Shown: positions 1 to 9,824 of the stretch, one piece after another | Layout of the letters: each line of letters begins with the position of its first letter | Position numbering within the stretch: the stretch's first letter is position 1 | NCBI GenBank assembly: GCA_027579435.1 | Contig: JANBPK010001116.1 | Coordinates: 1-35,189 of the forward strand | Origin: Candolleomyces eurysporus | Lineage: Eukaryota > Basidiomycota > Agaricomycetes > Agaricales > Psathyrellaceae | Direction: 5' to 3' | Length of the DNA: 35,189 nucleotides | Program-made: the position numbers and the translations under genes | The notes under the pieces: model-generated | The model's database searches: none | What the model was told of the DNA's origin: nothing | Seen by the model: the letters and a program-made list of their open reading frames with translations, nothing else

Positions 1-215
1 GGCAAGCATAGAAGACTNCTGGAGCATGGAAGCAAAACCCTGGCAAGCATAGAAACCCTCTGGAGCATGGAAGTGAAACCCTGGCAAGTGTAGAAGAACT
101 CTGGAGCATGCAAGCAAAACTCTAGCAAGCATAGAGATACTCCAGAGCATGGAAGTGAAATCCATGGCAAGTGTAGAAATAGTCTGGAGCATGGAAGTGA
201 AACCCTAAAAAGCAT
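1..215. repeat. 41-bp minisatellite, about 5 copies (array 1)
   Basis: About five imperfect units of roughly 41 bp run head to tail. Each contains a core like GGAGCATGGAAGTGAAACCC followed by TGGCAAG and a variable stretch. The core is the reverse complement of the array at about 1395-1755, so the two arrays flank the intervening kilobase in inverted orientation. The array reaches the window edge, so its true length is unknown. No coding role is visible. Confidence 0.9.
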
Positions 216-900
216 AGAAAATAGGAAACCTCTAGGCACACCCCAGATCATGAACAGAAAACACATGTTCAAACATGAAAAATGCTCCCTCCAAATTCAT
301 AGTATGCCGTACCCTCTTGGTAATTTTGATGGTGCTTATTGCAACCCTAAAGGTTCCATACCCGTTGCTGCTCCTGATACTCCTTTTACAGGCAACTTTA
401 AAATCAACTACAACCATCACATATCCAGCAGTATCTTATGGCATGCCTACTCTGCGATGGACAACTTTCCATGTTATTCTTACACCCACTCTCACATCAT
501 TCACTATACTATCAAGGCTCTCACTTTCTACTGGAAAGAACTTTCAGACCATCTGGAAGACAGAAATCAACACTTCTTTTGTTGTCCCACTTGATCAATG
601 GCACATTCTGCCATATATCAAATACAATCCAAGTAAGACCAATGAATTTAAGTGACACAAACTTGAGAGTAGGTAAAGCAAGTGGTGACCAGATGAGCCA
701 GATCAAATGATATATTGACAAGAGGTCAGGATGAAGATCAAAGGACCAACTCACAATTCATAGATATGCATATCTATATCTACATATTTAGCAACAACCA
801 ATATAGAATAAGGCCATAAAGAAACAAGGTTGCATAAAAGGGATTAAAAAANGTCTGTAAAGCAGCTAATATAGCAATAAAAACCAAGTACCTGAGAAGG
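216..900. other. AT-rich spacer between inverted minisatellites, no supported gene
   Basis: Two or three plus-strand frames are open together for 80-125 codons here. None shows a recognisable domain, splice structure or codon bias. The stretch is low in CpG and pyrimidine-rich on the plus strand. I treat it as non-coding spacer or decayed sequence lying between the inverted 41-bp arrays. Confidence 0.5.
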
Positions 901-1755
901 GGTTCTTTGTGCACTCATGTGTTTGATTTATGCTCTCTTGATTTCCTAATGCACTCCAACGTGGTCCTATGCACCTCTGGTTTATGTGCATTCTTCAGGT
1001 TTTATTGATACTCTCCAGGGTTGACTAATGGACTCTAGAATTTTGTTGCTTACTTCTGGGTGCTGTTGTGACTCTCCCAGGTTTATAGATACTTTTCAGA
1101 GTTTTCATGTTCTACAGGGTTTCCTGATGCATTCCAGAGCTTGCTTGCACACTGTGAGGTTGTATCCATGCTCTCACAAGGTTACTGATACTCTTTAAAA
1201 AATGAATGCACTCCAGTGTGCCCTCCATGGGTTCACTTGTGTGCTCTGGAGATTTTCTATGCTCTTCAGGGTTTTACTTGTGCACTCCAGANGTTTTTCT
1301 ATGTAAGCCATAGACTTCTCCACTCTTTGGTTGTTTTATGGTCTCCATTCTTTCAGCTCCACACTCTGGAGTTTGTCTGCTCCAGAGGATGTCTTTCCAT
1401 GCTCTGGAGTTTTTCTAACCTTGCCAGGGTTTCACTTCCATGCTCCAGAGTATCTCTACCCTTCCCAGGGTTCTGCTCCCATGCTCCAGGGTTTNTNTAA
1501 CCTTGCCATGGTTTCATTTCCATGCTCCAGAGTATTTGCTCCCATGCTCTGGTTTCACTTCCATGCTCCGGAGTTTTTCTAACCTTGCCATGGTTTTGCT
1601 TCCATGCTCCAGATTGTTTCTACCCTTGCCAGGGTTGTCTTCCATGCTCCAGGGTATTCCTATGCTTGCCCCAGTTTCACTTCCATGCTCCGGAGTGTTT
1701 TTACCCTTGCCAGGGTTTCACTTCCATGCTCCAGAGTATTTCTCCACTTGCCACA
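901..1755. repeat. 41-bp minisatellite, inverted relative to array 1 (array 2)
   Basis: From about 1395 to 1755 there are some nine units of roughly 41 bp with a core like CTTGCCAGGGTTTCACTTCC followed by ATGCTCC. This is the exact reverse complement of the unit at 1-215. From about 900 to 1395 the same rhythm (CTCCAG or CTCTGG plus a GGTTT-like block) continues in increasingly degenerate form, so the array seems to have decayed on its left side. Frames are open on both strands because the unit is short and stop-poor. This is not evidence of a protein. Confidence 0.85.
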
Positions 1756-2475
1756 GGCTGCAGCTGCTCTGCAAGTTTTCCCATCCCTTTTTGCAGCTGT
1801 CCCAGCATCCCATGGTCTCCAGGCAGCAGCTGCCCCATAAGTTTGGCCCTCCATGGTTTTGCAGCTGCTCCAGCCTACCATGGTTTCCAAGCAGCAGCTG
1901 CTTTGTGAGTTTGGCCCTCCACTTTTGCAGCTGCTCCAGCCCCCCATGGTTCCTGAGCAGCAGCTGCCCTGTAACTTTGACCCTCTGTTTTGGCAGCTAC
2001 TCCAACTTCCCATGGTTTCTGGATGGCAGCTGCCCTGTGAAATTTGTCCTCCATGCTTTTGCAGCTGCTCCAGCCTCCCATGNNTNCCNAGCAGGCAGCT
2101 GCCCTTTGAGTTTGGTTCCTCCATGCTTTTGCAGCTGCTCTAGCCTCCCATGATTTCCAGGCAGCAGCTGCCCTGCAAGTTTGGCCCTCTCTTTTTCCAG
2201 CTGCTCCAGCCCCCTATGATTTCTGAGCAGCAGCTGCCCTGTGAGTTTGGCCCTCTGCCTTTGCAGCTGCTCCAGCCTCTCATGGTTTCCAGGCAGCAGC
2301 TGCCCTGTAAATTTAGCTCTCCACTTTTGCAGCTCCTCCAGCCTCCCATGGTTCCCAGCCAGCAGCTGCCCTATAAATTTGGCCTTTCATTTTTGCAGCT
2401 GCTCCAGCATCCCCTTGTTTCCAGGCAGCAGCTTCCCTGTCCATCTGGTTGTCTCTTTGTGCTGCTGCTCCACCC
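1756..2475. repeat. 66-bp minisatellite with paired CAGCTG palindromes, about 10 copies (array 3)
   Basis: Units begin with GCAGCTGCTCCAG at about 1861, 1927, 1993, 2061, 2131, 2197, 2263, 2329 and 2395. Spacing is 66 bp except for two units of 68 and 70 bp. Most units hold two CAGCTG palindromes, one at the unit start and one in a GCAGCAGCTGCC block. CpG is absent throughout. Because 66 is divisible by three, several frames on both strands stay open and mimic a repeat protein. A looser tail with scattered CAGCTG continues to about 2610. Confidence 0.92.
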
Positions 2476-3049
2476 TTCACAATTGACCCAGCAGCTGCAC
2501 TTCTTCATTAGTCTTACGTTACCCATTGCAGCTGCTCCATCAATCACCCTCTATAGACACCACAGCAGCTGCAGGGTTTATTATATGTCTACATGTCAAA
2601 AGCAGCTGCTGCTGCTAGAGTGTATCTGACCCACTTTTTGTCACTGCAGATAAGATGTATCTTACATGGTTTTGTGACTATCACCCCTGGATATTCGTAC
2701 CCTTTGCAACCACTTCCTACGTCTTTCAACGATTTCCTCTGCGAGTTCGGAGAGACCCTTGTGGGAAGGTGGTATCCAATTGACGAAGATGCAGAGGATT
2801 CAGTGTTAATACGCGTGTTGAACGTTGAGTGGGTGAGATTTGAGAGCAAAGAGATGGTCCCACGGTCCCGTCTTTTCTCTTTCTTGATGCCACCACGATT
2901 ATCCTTCCGTCTTCTTTTTAACATGCCTACATCGGAAGAATGCCATCCCCGCTCAGCACCCAATCAAACTGCCTACGTAGGTGAATCAATCCATTTGCAT
3001 GCATACCTAGCTCACTGACTCGACTCAGCTGGACTAGATTTCTCTGCAA

Positions 3050-4270
3050 TATGACATCCATTCAAGACAAGGTCGTGTTTGATACTTATCCAGTACCCCT
3101 ACCCCCAGCTTCTGAACGGCTTCAATGCAGTACTCTATATACTCTTGCCCTCGTCAGAACATCACCTCGCATTCCACCTTTGACATGAACGCTGCGAAGA
3201 CCAACATCGTCAACAATATCACTCACTGATATGGGTTCATCGAGCTGGCGTTCAACTTCCAGACCTTGTAAAGGGTGGAAGTGGGAACGATAGGCCCCGG
3301 GACGAACAAACATAATCTTGCTACATCTTCTGAGGACGTCTGGCTTTTTACGCTGTGACGTTTCTGTGCAAGTGCTGATATACGATCTCCCTTTCCAGTG
3401 GTCAATTGTGAACCCACCTATGTAGGCTGGTTGTAAGTCGCTTGCCTCTGTGTTAATTCTACTACTTGGCGCTAATCATAATGGTATGCATAGCTCAATT
3501 GCGATGGATCGTTGAGCAACGATATCATCGTCTATGAGATGACCCACGGTATCACTAGCGGAATGACAAGCGGAGGTCCCGGGCACTGAAACCCCCAGGA
3601 TTGGTGAGGATTGGTCTGATGCTCTTGCCGAGTGAGTTGCTACACTTTCTGCTCTTGCCATTTCTTTGTTGACGTTGATGTGACGCTTCGCAGATGGTCT
3701 CGACCATCCAGGACTACGTCCTTGCTGATTACGTCGCCGATGACCCCGCTGTTATCAGGACTCGACTAGCAATACCGCTGTCGTTCCCGCTTCGTCACTT
3801 CAACATGGCCAAGCTGACTGCCATCCACCGTGTGTCGAACCTTCTATTGAGCAGTAGGTTGACTCACACATCGATGCTGACTCGTCTCCCATTCTTCGTT
3901 AGCAGCTTTGGGTGAGATCCGGGCTGACGTGCTGCACACCTTGTACGCCGCACTTGTGGGCCTGTACGGCTTCTCCCCTGCGGCGTTCACCAATCTCGAT
4001 GGTCATAAAGGTGACATCGTCAACGCTTACCTCTCTTCAACTGTTTGGCTCTTTAGCCTTGCAGCCCCGCTTGTACGTCGCCCTCTTCTTTTTAGCTTTC
4101 TTGACCTCCTTACTAACCGGGTGCTCATCCTCTATTTTTCCTTTTTCTTTCTGACTGCTTAGTTGTACAAGTCCTTGACGGCTGGATTCAGGCTCAAAAA
4201 TAACACTATGGAGGTGCGAACATGCGGTTGTAAAGGGTGTTGGCGAGTAGGGTCTTGGTGTAAACGCTAG
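3050..4270 (+). pseudogene. Decayed fungalysin (M36) metallopeptidase, copy A
   Basis: Pieces of the M36 catalytic domain appear in order over several frames: DMNAAKTNIVNNIT then YGFIELAFNFQ near 3184-3265 (family: YGFTEAAGNFQ); IIVYEMTHGIT at about 3527-3560 (family: IVIHEYTHGIS); GEDWSDALAE at 3603-3630; a QDYVLADYVADDPA block from 3709; GEIRADVLHTLYAALVGLYG from 3910; and DGWIQAQK then HYGGANM near 4170-4220. Fungalysins are secreted zinc proteases. In this copy the first zinc-binding His of HExxH is Tyr (codon TAT, 3533-3535), and frameshifts and stops interrupt it, so it cannot make an active enzyme. Intron-like breaks remain visible. Identification is by motif order and is strong. Exact limits are approximate, and the signal peptide and propeptide were not recognised. 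Confidence 0.85.
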
Positions 4271-4598
4271 GAATCTTCTGTTCCTTTTGGACGTCCAGTT
4301 TTTGTCAACATCTTGTTGNCCCCCCTTCAGTCGCTAAATTTGTATTTGTTCTTACAGGCTGTATCGCTAAAAGATATTTCTACCTGTCTTTGCTGGACGA
4401 AATTCTTTTTGCCTGAATATCTGTCCCAATTTTCGCATTAAGCGCCCAGGTCATGAGGCTCCGAGCGAGCTCTCACGCACAGCACTGACGATCACTGATT
4501 GCCTCTTTCTCCTCTCCTTGAACCGCTACCATCACTTGGACTTACCATNCACTGCGAACTCTTGCGATTCAACTCAACTTTCCAATCGAGCAAACACA
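4271..4598 (+). other. Spacer between M36 relic and NLR copy A
   Basis: About 330 bp separate the end of the M36 similarity from the NLR start codon. The sequence is conserved in copy B (about 13711-14043), including an N at the same aligned base (4549 and 13994). It presumably holds the NLR 5' leader and promoter. In copy B the frame upstream of the ATG is open by chance. In copy A it is open only from about 4518, which argues that this is not coding. Confidence 0.5.
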
Positions 4599-7500
4599 AT
4601 GTCTGAAGCTATGGAAACTCATGGAGGCAACACCGCCGGCAATTCAGAGCGCAATACCCCGATTCTGTCTCGCACTGCGACGCCCGTCGGTGCTAGTGAG
4701 AGTTGATCTTTGAGCAGGGCCCGCCGGCTCTTGGCCAAGGTGGAGAAGAAGATCGATAAGGCTATCGATAAGACTATCGATGTCTTCAAGCGTGAAGTTG
4801 GGCAAAAGGAGAAGGGAACGGGAAGTCATCGGGCTTCGGAAGCCTCTACCACGGCCTCCACTGGCAAAACCTGGGCCATTGTTGTGCAGGCCTTGAAAAT
4901 GACTCTTTCGGGCGCTGTTCCGTTCATCCTGGATCCATTCAAAGGCCCCGCTGAGGCTCTTTTGAAGATGATCAACGTCTTTGAGGTAGGTCGGTTCGCT
5001 CTTCGACCCGTATCCCTTGCTAACGACGCATAGCAAGCGAAATCGAACAAAGAAGAAATGGAGGATCTGAAGGCCCATTGCGGTCTCCTCAATGAGAGTA
5101 TAGTGAATGCGATCAAAGGGCAAGACGAGAGGTGACTGTTGGCTGAGCTGAAAGAGAGTATTGGCCGCCTGGTCAAGTACGTCTGATTTCGTGTCAAGCT
5201 CGGGAAATGTCTGACGGAGGTTAACACTAGGGGAATACACGATACGTTTCTGGCTACGGTGGTGGAGTATTCAACGGGAATGGCTGCGTATGTGATGGTA
5301 GAGGATAACTCTGAGGTTGTAAAGCAAGCCAACCAAAAAATGGATCAGATCTTGCAATGTTTCTGGGTAAGTACACTTCAACTCTTTAAATTGTGGTGGC
5401 TAATGGTGATGTTATGATGTAGATCGAGAATCTCATTGCAGGTGCTCTCGTCCTGAGTGACGTTCGCCAGACAGTCAAAGACCAAAAAGGGTGGATGATG
5501 AGATTGTGTGCTACCATCGACAAGCATTTCAAAGTGCGTATTCTGGCAGACTCTCCCTTTTTGTTTTTTTACTGACAATTATGATCAATTGTGACAGTCT
5601 GCCACCCTGGATAAATTGAAGCATGTTCCTGGTGCAGCATATGACTTGCATGAGCTCGCAAAAGTCAACCCATGCTTTGAAGGCACGCGGGTGAAGCTCC
5701 TGGCTGGCATCAGCTGCTGGATGAGCAACACCGCCTTGGAAGAACAGGAAACTAGGAAACCCATCTATGTGCTTGATGGTATTGCTGGGATTGGAAAATC
5801 TACTGTGGCCAAGACAGTGGCCCAGCATGCTGCTGCTATCAACTCTCTTGGGGCTACCTTCTTCTTTTCTCGGGACCATGCTGATCGACAGCATGCTGCA
5901 GGCTTTGTGCATACTATTGCACATCAGCTTGCTTGCTGTGATGCATCCTATGGAAGAGCTATTGCCACTGCCATTGATGATCATCCTGATAGCCTACACA
6001 AGGTCATGGCACAGCAGTTCTCTACTCTTGTAGCTGAGCCTCTCAAGGGCATGCTCAAGCAGAGAGCAACACCACTTGCTTTTGTGTTTGATGCTCTGGA
6101 TGAGTGTGCACAGCCAGATGGGTCAGATATTCTATCTCTCATCATAAGCTCTGTTTCCCAATTGCCCAATGTCAAGGTGTTCCTCACCACTCGGCCAGAA
6201 TTGGTGCTCAGGGTTGAATACCAAAGCACTTCATTGGCTAACTACTTTCATCTTCAAGAAATTGAAGCATTGATTGTGGACTCAGACATCTGGTTATATC
6301 TGGACTACCATCTGTCCCCTGCAAACATCCAAAAAGTGTTCAAGGGAACCAAATGGAATTCTTGGGCACCTTCAAAGGCTCAAAAAGAATGACTTGTTAG
6401 TGTATCTAGCAGGTTGTTTATCTTTGCATCTACTTCTTTAAAGCTTATATTAAGCTGCCAAGGACTAGGTCCAGAAAAAACTCTGGCTAGCATCTTGAGC
6501 TTGGAGCCAAAGCAAGGAATGGTCAAGCTCTATCAGAAGGTTCTTGAGATTGCCACACCTACAGACATCCTCAGGCCATCCAAAGATTGGGACTTGTGGC
6601 TGGCTGATTTCCAAACTGCTGTTGGTGCTACCATTGTTCTTCAGTACCCCCTCTCTATTGGAGCACCAGAAAAGCTTCTGCAGCTGGAATCATCAAACCC
6701 GGAGCTAATTTTGAGCAACATGCACTCAGTTTTGGCACCTTTTGATGATGGGCCTAATCCAACATATAAAATTCACCACAAGTCATTTCCTGACTTTATC
6801 ACCAGTGCTGATATCTATCCTCAGGAGTTCTGGATTGAGGAGTCAAAACATCATCTGCAGCTAGCTATATGCTGTTTGAAGACTATGAATCATAGACTGT
6901 CCAGGGGTCGGGCCGGGCCAGGGTCGGCACTTTTTTGCTGGCCCTGGCCCTCGACCCTCCTGGCCCTCCCTGACCCCGGGCCAGGGCTGACCCCAGGTTG
7001 ACCCTGACCCTTTTCCAAAAATACTAAACAGTGTTACATGGTGTTCTGAATGCTCAGATGATTAACATTCAATTTATTTAACCTTTGTATATGCTATAAT
7101 TTGGTTAATTTGTATTATAGTGGGTGAAATGACATGCATACTGTGATTTTGGTGTTTGTGTTTGTTTTTCCCAAGTCCCCACTATTCAATTTTTCAATAA
7201 CCCTTCACACTAATATAGGTGTTGACAACTGTTCGTTTGCTTGGATGAACCTGGCTTGATATATTGTGGAGTAGTACTGCATATATATACCTCCAAGTGC
7301 AGCTAAAATGTACTATAAAAATATCAGGGCCAACCAGGGTCAACCCTGGGCCAGCCCTGGGGGTCAGGGCCAGGCCGGTGTTGCAATTTGTGGCCCTGGC
7401 CCTGACCCTGTAGGGCCCCAGGGTCAGGAGGGCCTGGCCCAACCCCCGGACAGTCTAATGAATCAACAACTTTGCTTCAATATCTGCCAGGTGCCTATTG

Positions 7501-7659
7501 CAGATCAGTACAAGGAGCTTGCCAATCTGCCAAAACTCAATAAAGAAAAGCTAACTGAAGAGCTAAAGTATGCTGTGTGTAACTGGGCTACACATTTGGG
7601 CAAAAGTAGCTACAGGTTCTTTGATGAAGAGACCAAGCAACTGCTTCAACAGTTTGCTA
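4599..7659 (+). pseudogene. NACHT NLR pseudogene, copy A
   Basis: Paralogue of the intact gene at 14044-17664 with the same splice sites: exons 4599-4985, 5034-5176, 5231-5366, 5423-5533 and from 5598. The P-loop GIAGIGKST, the Walker B region FVFDALDEC and the TTRPE motif are intact. The gene is dead through TGA at 4704-4706 (CGA in copy B), TGA at 5133-5135 (TTA in copy B) and TGA at 6390-6392 (CAA in copy B). A hAT-like element sits at 6893-7457. Homology ends at about 7659, so the end of exon 5 and the whole WD40 exon are missing. Exon 1 has an in-frame 12-bp duplication (4761-4772) that turns IDKTIDVF into IDKAIDKTIDVF. Because copy B is open at all these sites, most of the damage followed the duplication. 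Confidence 0.93.
6893..7457. mobile_element. Non-autonomous hAT-like DNA transposon (565 bp)
   Basis: The element interrupts NLR copy A; copy B preserves the empty site (16321 region). It is flanked by an exact 8-bp direct duplication, ATGAATCA, at 6885-6892 and 7458-7465. Its ends are terminal inverted repeats starting TAGACTGTCC and matching at 24 of 27 positions. The subterminal regions are dense in GGCCCTGG/CCAGGG motifs on both sides, around an AT-rich middle of about 300 bp. There is no transposase ORF. An 8-bp target duplication, TA-starting inverted repeats and subterminal repeats are hallmarks of the hAT superfamily, so it was presumably mobilised by a hAT transposase encoded elsewhere. 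Confidence 0.92.
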
Positions 7660-7701
7660 GGGAAGGAGGGTGGGTGATCCCAGTAGGGACTGGCNCACAG
7701 C
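7660..7701. other. Junction between truncated NLR copy A and truncated F-box copy 1
   Basis: NLR homology stops at about 7659, and homology to the F-box repeat (11240 region) starts at about 7702. The roughly 42 bp between match neither parent and contain an N at 7695. The 3' ends of two convergent genes are both missing here, so this is a deletion or rearrangement breakpoint. Confidence 0.7.
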
Positions 7702-8965
7702 TGGGTTGACGGGTGAGATGGGGCGAGAGTCAGGGAAGTAGGGCGAAAGCGGCGTGGTCGTCGTCGCCATCGGCCGGCTGCTGCTGCTGCTGCTACCGCC
7801 ATTCAGCGGAACCTGGAGGAGGTGGACCGAGTCTCACCGCTGGTGCTGGTGGATAGGCAGTGTCGAATCTTGAGGTTGATTGGGCACCTCGTTTGTTGAA
7901 TCGTCCAGCTTCGGGAACTTGAGCTCCGAGACGTTGATCTGGCCATTGAGCCAAGTGAACAGAGCCGTCGTTTTGTCCCCAGAGATCTTGACAGACATCA
8001 AGGTGAGACTGCAGAGCCCGAACGTGTTATGCTGAGAGAGGAGGGACTGGTCAAAGTTGGGGAGGATGAGCTTGACGAGGTTCGGCATTCGCTGGAAAGC
8101 GAGCGTAAAGGTTGTCGCTAACAACCTATTCTTGAGCTTGTCTTCCTCTCGGGAGTCTTCGTACGTGCAGACCGGCCCGTTGTTATTGTTGTTGTCATCT
8201 TCATCTTCTTTCTTTGGCTTTGGTGGGGATGGTGGGGAAAGGAAGGAAGGCCACGTCTGGCACACGCATTCTTGCACCAGGTCGGTCAAATCCTTCCTTG
8301 AAGCGAGCAACGCAAGCAATTTTTGAAGCTGCAAGGGCGACAGTGTCGAGCTCGAGCTTGTAGTAGAGGTTGACGCGACCCGCGGAGCAGAACACGCGCG
8401 CCTTCCGAGGGAGGTGTGAGAACACCAAATCCAACACCTCGACCGGAAAGTCGAAACTTCGAGCCGTCTTCACTACTGTTGGGGGTGGGAGTGAGGGCGA
8501 TGGTGTTGGGGGTAGTTCAGGCACAACGATACCGTGAGCAACGCACCTGCGACCGCCTATGCTTCGCCGACGAAGCTTGTTCTTGGCTTTTTGGCTCAAC
8601 GACCGGAGCAGATTCGGTGAGCTGATAGCTCTGGACCTGGTGTAGATCCCATCTGAGGAGGCACCGCCGTTGGTAGCCTGGTCGGTCCCGTTGAGTTCTG
8701 GTTGGATTAGGAGTGATGGGGAGGGGGGGGGGAGTGTGAGTGACACGGCGCTTCCCAATCCCCTTGGCCGTCGAATGTCGTCCTCCAACTCGTCATATTC
8801 ACTCTCGATGGAGCCACCTGGGGAACAGTAGAGGTCTGACGCGATGTACATGGTCCCAATCGCGTTGTGGCTGCGGCTGCTGACGGACCCAGATTGGGCC
8901 CCGTTGGAATTCAGGCTCGAGACAGGTGGTGGTGGTTTCCATTTCGGATGAAACATGGAGGACAT
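7702..8965 (-). pseudogene. F-box protein gene, copy 1, frameshifted and 3'-truncated
   Basis: The minus-strand reading begins MSSMFHPKWK (ATG at 8965) and has a low-complexity, Ser/Pro-rich N-terminal half. It then enters an F-box-like segment, FDFPVEVLDLVFSHLPRKAR, followed by AGRVNLYYKLELDT. At about 8330 the frame shifts by one base. Sequence at 11787 lacks the extra base and reads DTLPLQLQKLLALL straight through, and copy 1 resumes QLQKLLALLASRKDLTDLVQ in the next frame to a stop at 7834. The downstream part includes a region like LFTWLNGQINVSELKFPKLD that is also present in copy 2. Remnants continue to 7702, where the gene is cut. F-box proteins recruit substrates to SCF ubiquitin ligases; large F-box families are typical of Agaricomycetes. 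The extra base could be a sequencing error, but the missing C-terminal half is shown by copy 2. Confidence 0.78.
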
Positions 8966-9430
8966 TCAGCGCATGATACTCCCCCCTCTGCCTCCTGAGC
9001 TGCTGCCACTTGCGTCATCTCGATCATCCTCGACTGGTGGTGGTAGTGGCCAGTGTCGCTTTTCCTTGCGCGTCTTGTGCATGTTTTCTATAGGTGGGAG
9101 CGGGGAGAGGCTTGGCGTCATTTTTGAGGGAAGGGTTGGCGGCGCGTTGGGATGAATAAAAAGGCATTGATGATCAGAGGGCAATGGGATGGGTATCAAG
9201 CCCTCTGCAGCGACGAAAACGGTGGAAAGGAAGGGCTGGACTAGCTATCATGCATCAACGATCAACGATCACCTCCCAGTACTTCCGTTGCGCCCATCAT
9301 TTCTTCTATATCCCTTCTCTGTCTCTTTTCCCTCTGCTCTATATCTATTCTTCATCGCCATTGCCATTCACATTGCAGAACACTTTCACCACCTGCGGTC
9401 CCTGTTTTCGAGCCTCTCTGTACGTGGATC
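8966..9430. other. Intergenic stretch upstream of F-box copy 1
   Basis: This is the presumed 5' region of the minus-strand F-box gene. Several frames are open for 60-150 codons, but no domain is recognisable. An AATAAAAAGG run lies near 9154. I see no supported gene. Confidence 0.45.
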
Positions 9431-9515
9431 ACATTTCCCTTCGAATCCCATATGCGTCCAACTTCCAGACTTTGGAAAGGGTGGAAGCGGGAACGATAGT
9501 TACCAGTACCGGCCA
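9431..9515 (+). pseudogene. Third M36 fungalysin fragment
   Basis: The segment containing CCAACTTCCAGACTTTGG then AAAGGGTGGAAGCGGGAACGA matches the M36 relics at about 3255-3290 and 12690-12735. In one frame it reads DFGKGGSGNDSYQ, the fungalysin NFGKGGSGND block that follows YGFTEAAGNFQ. Flanking M36 motifs were not found, so it is a short orphan fragment and probably the remains of another copy of the duplicated unit. Confidence 0.65.
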
Positions 9516-9824
9516 CCTCTCTTTGCTTCCGCCTGTCCGTCTATTTTATTCTTCGTTCCATTGTCTTTTCCTTACATACAAATCCGGTGTACGTTGGAAG
9601 AAAACTACCTCTGTTCATTCAAACAAAATTGTCGACATACATGAATCCATCCGTTCATCAGATACGCAATCTAACTTGCCTACGGGCTCGAGTACTATCT
9701 GAGATGCTNCGGGGGACGGAGCCAGGCTAAGGATCCCAGGAGTCTCGCATAAGAAACATCATTATCACTGGACCACAGACCCGCTGGAGCCCTCGAACAG
9801 AAGTCTCTTTCCGCAAAGTCCGTT
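9516..9824. other. Intergenic, no gene seen
   Basis: Degenerate sequence follows the M36 fragment, with one N at 9709. No ORF with recognisable similarity and no clear repeat to other parts of the window were found. Confidence 0.4.

Larger units (their letters stand above)
2690..7659 (+). repeat. Segmental duplication, copy A (M36 relic plus NLR)
   Basis: This block matches 12230-16515 in the same orientation with a near-constant offset of about 9445-9452 bp. The match covers intergenic sequence, the decayed M36 peptidase, the NLR introns and the NLR exons. The left edge is blurred near the TCGTACC...CTTTGCAACCACTTCC segment at about 2690, which also recurs near 10015. On the right, homology stops abruptly at about 7659 inside NLR exon 5. 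Relative to copy B, copy A contains a 565-bp transposon insertion. Confidence 0.9.

Noticed and set aside
1756..2475. Possible CRISPR-like array
   Set aside because: Repeats are contiguous with no unique spacers, in a eukaryotic genome; this is a minisatellite.
1440..2629. Long open frames over the minisatellites that look like repeat proteins on both strands
   Set aside because: The units are stop-poor and near a multiple of three, so several frames on both strands are open at once. There is no codon bias, no domain and no splice structure.
7563..7802. Minus-strand ORF with an Ala run from a GCN trinucleotide stretch
   Set aside because: Spans the NLR/F-box junction and an N; the alanine run is a small GCT/GCC microsatellite. 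It is not a gene.
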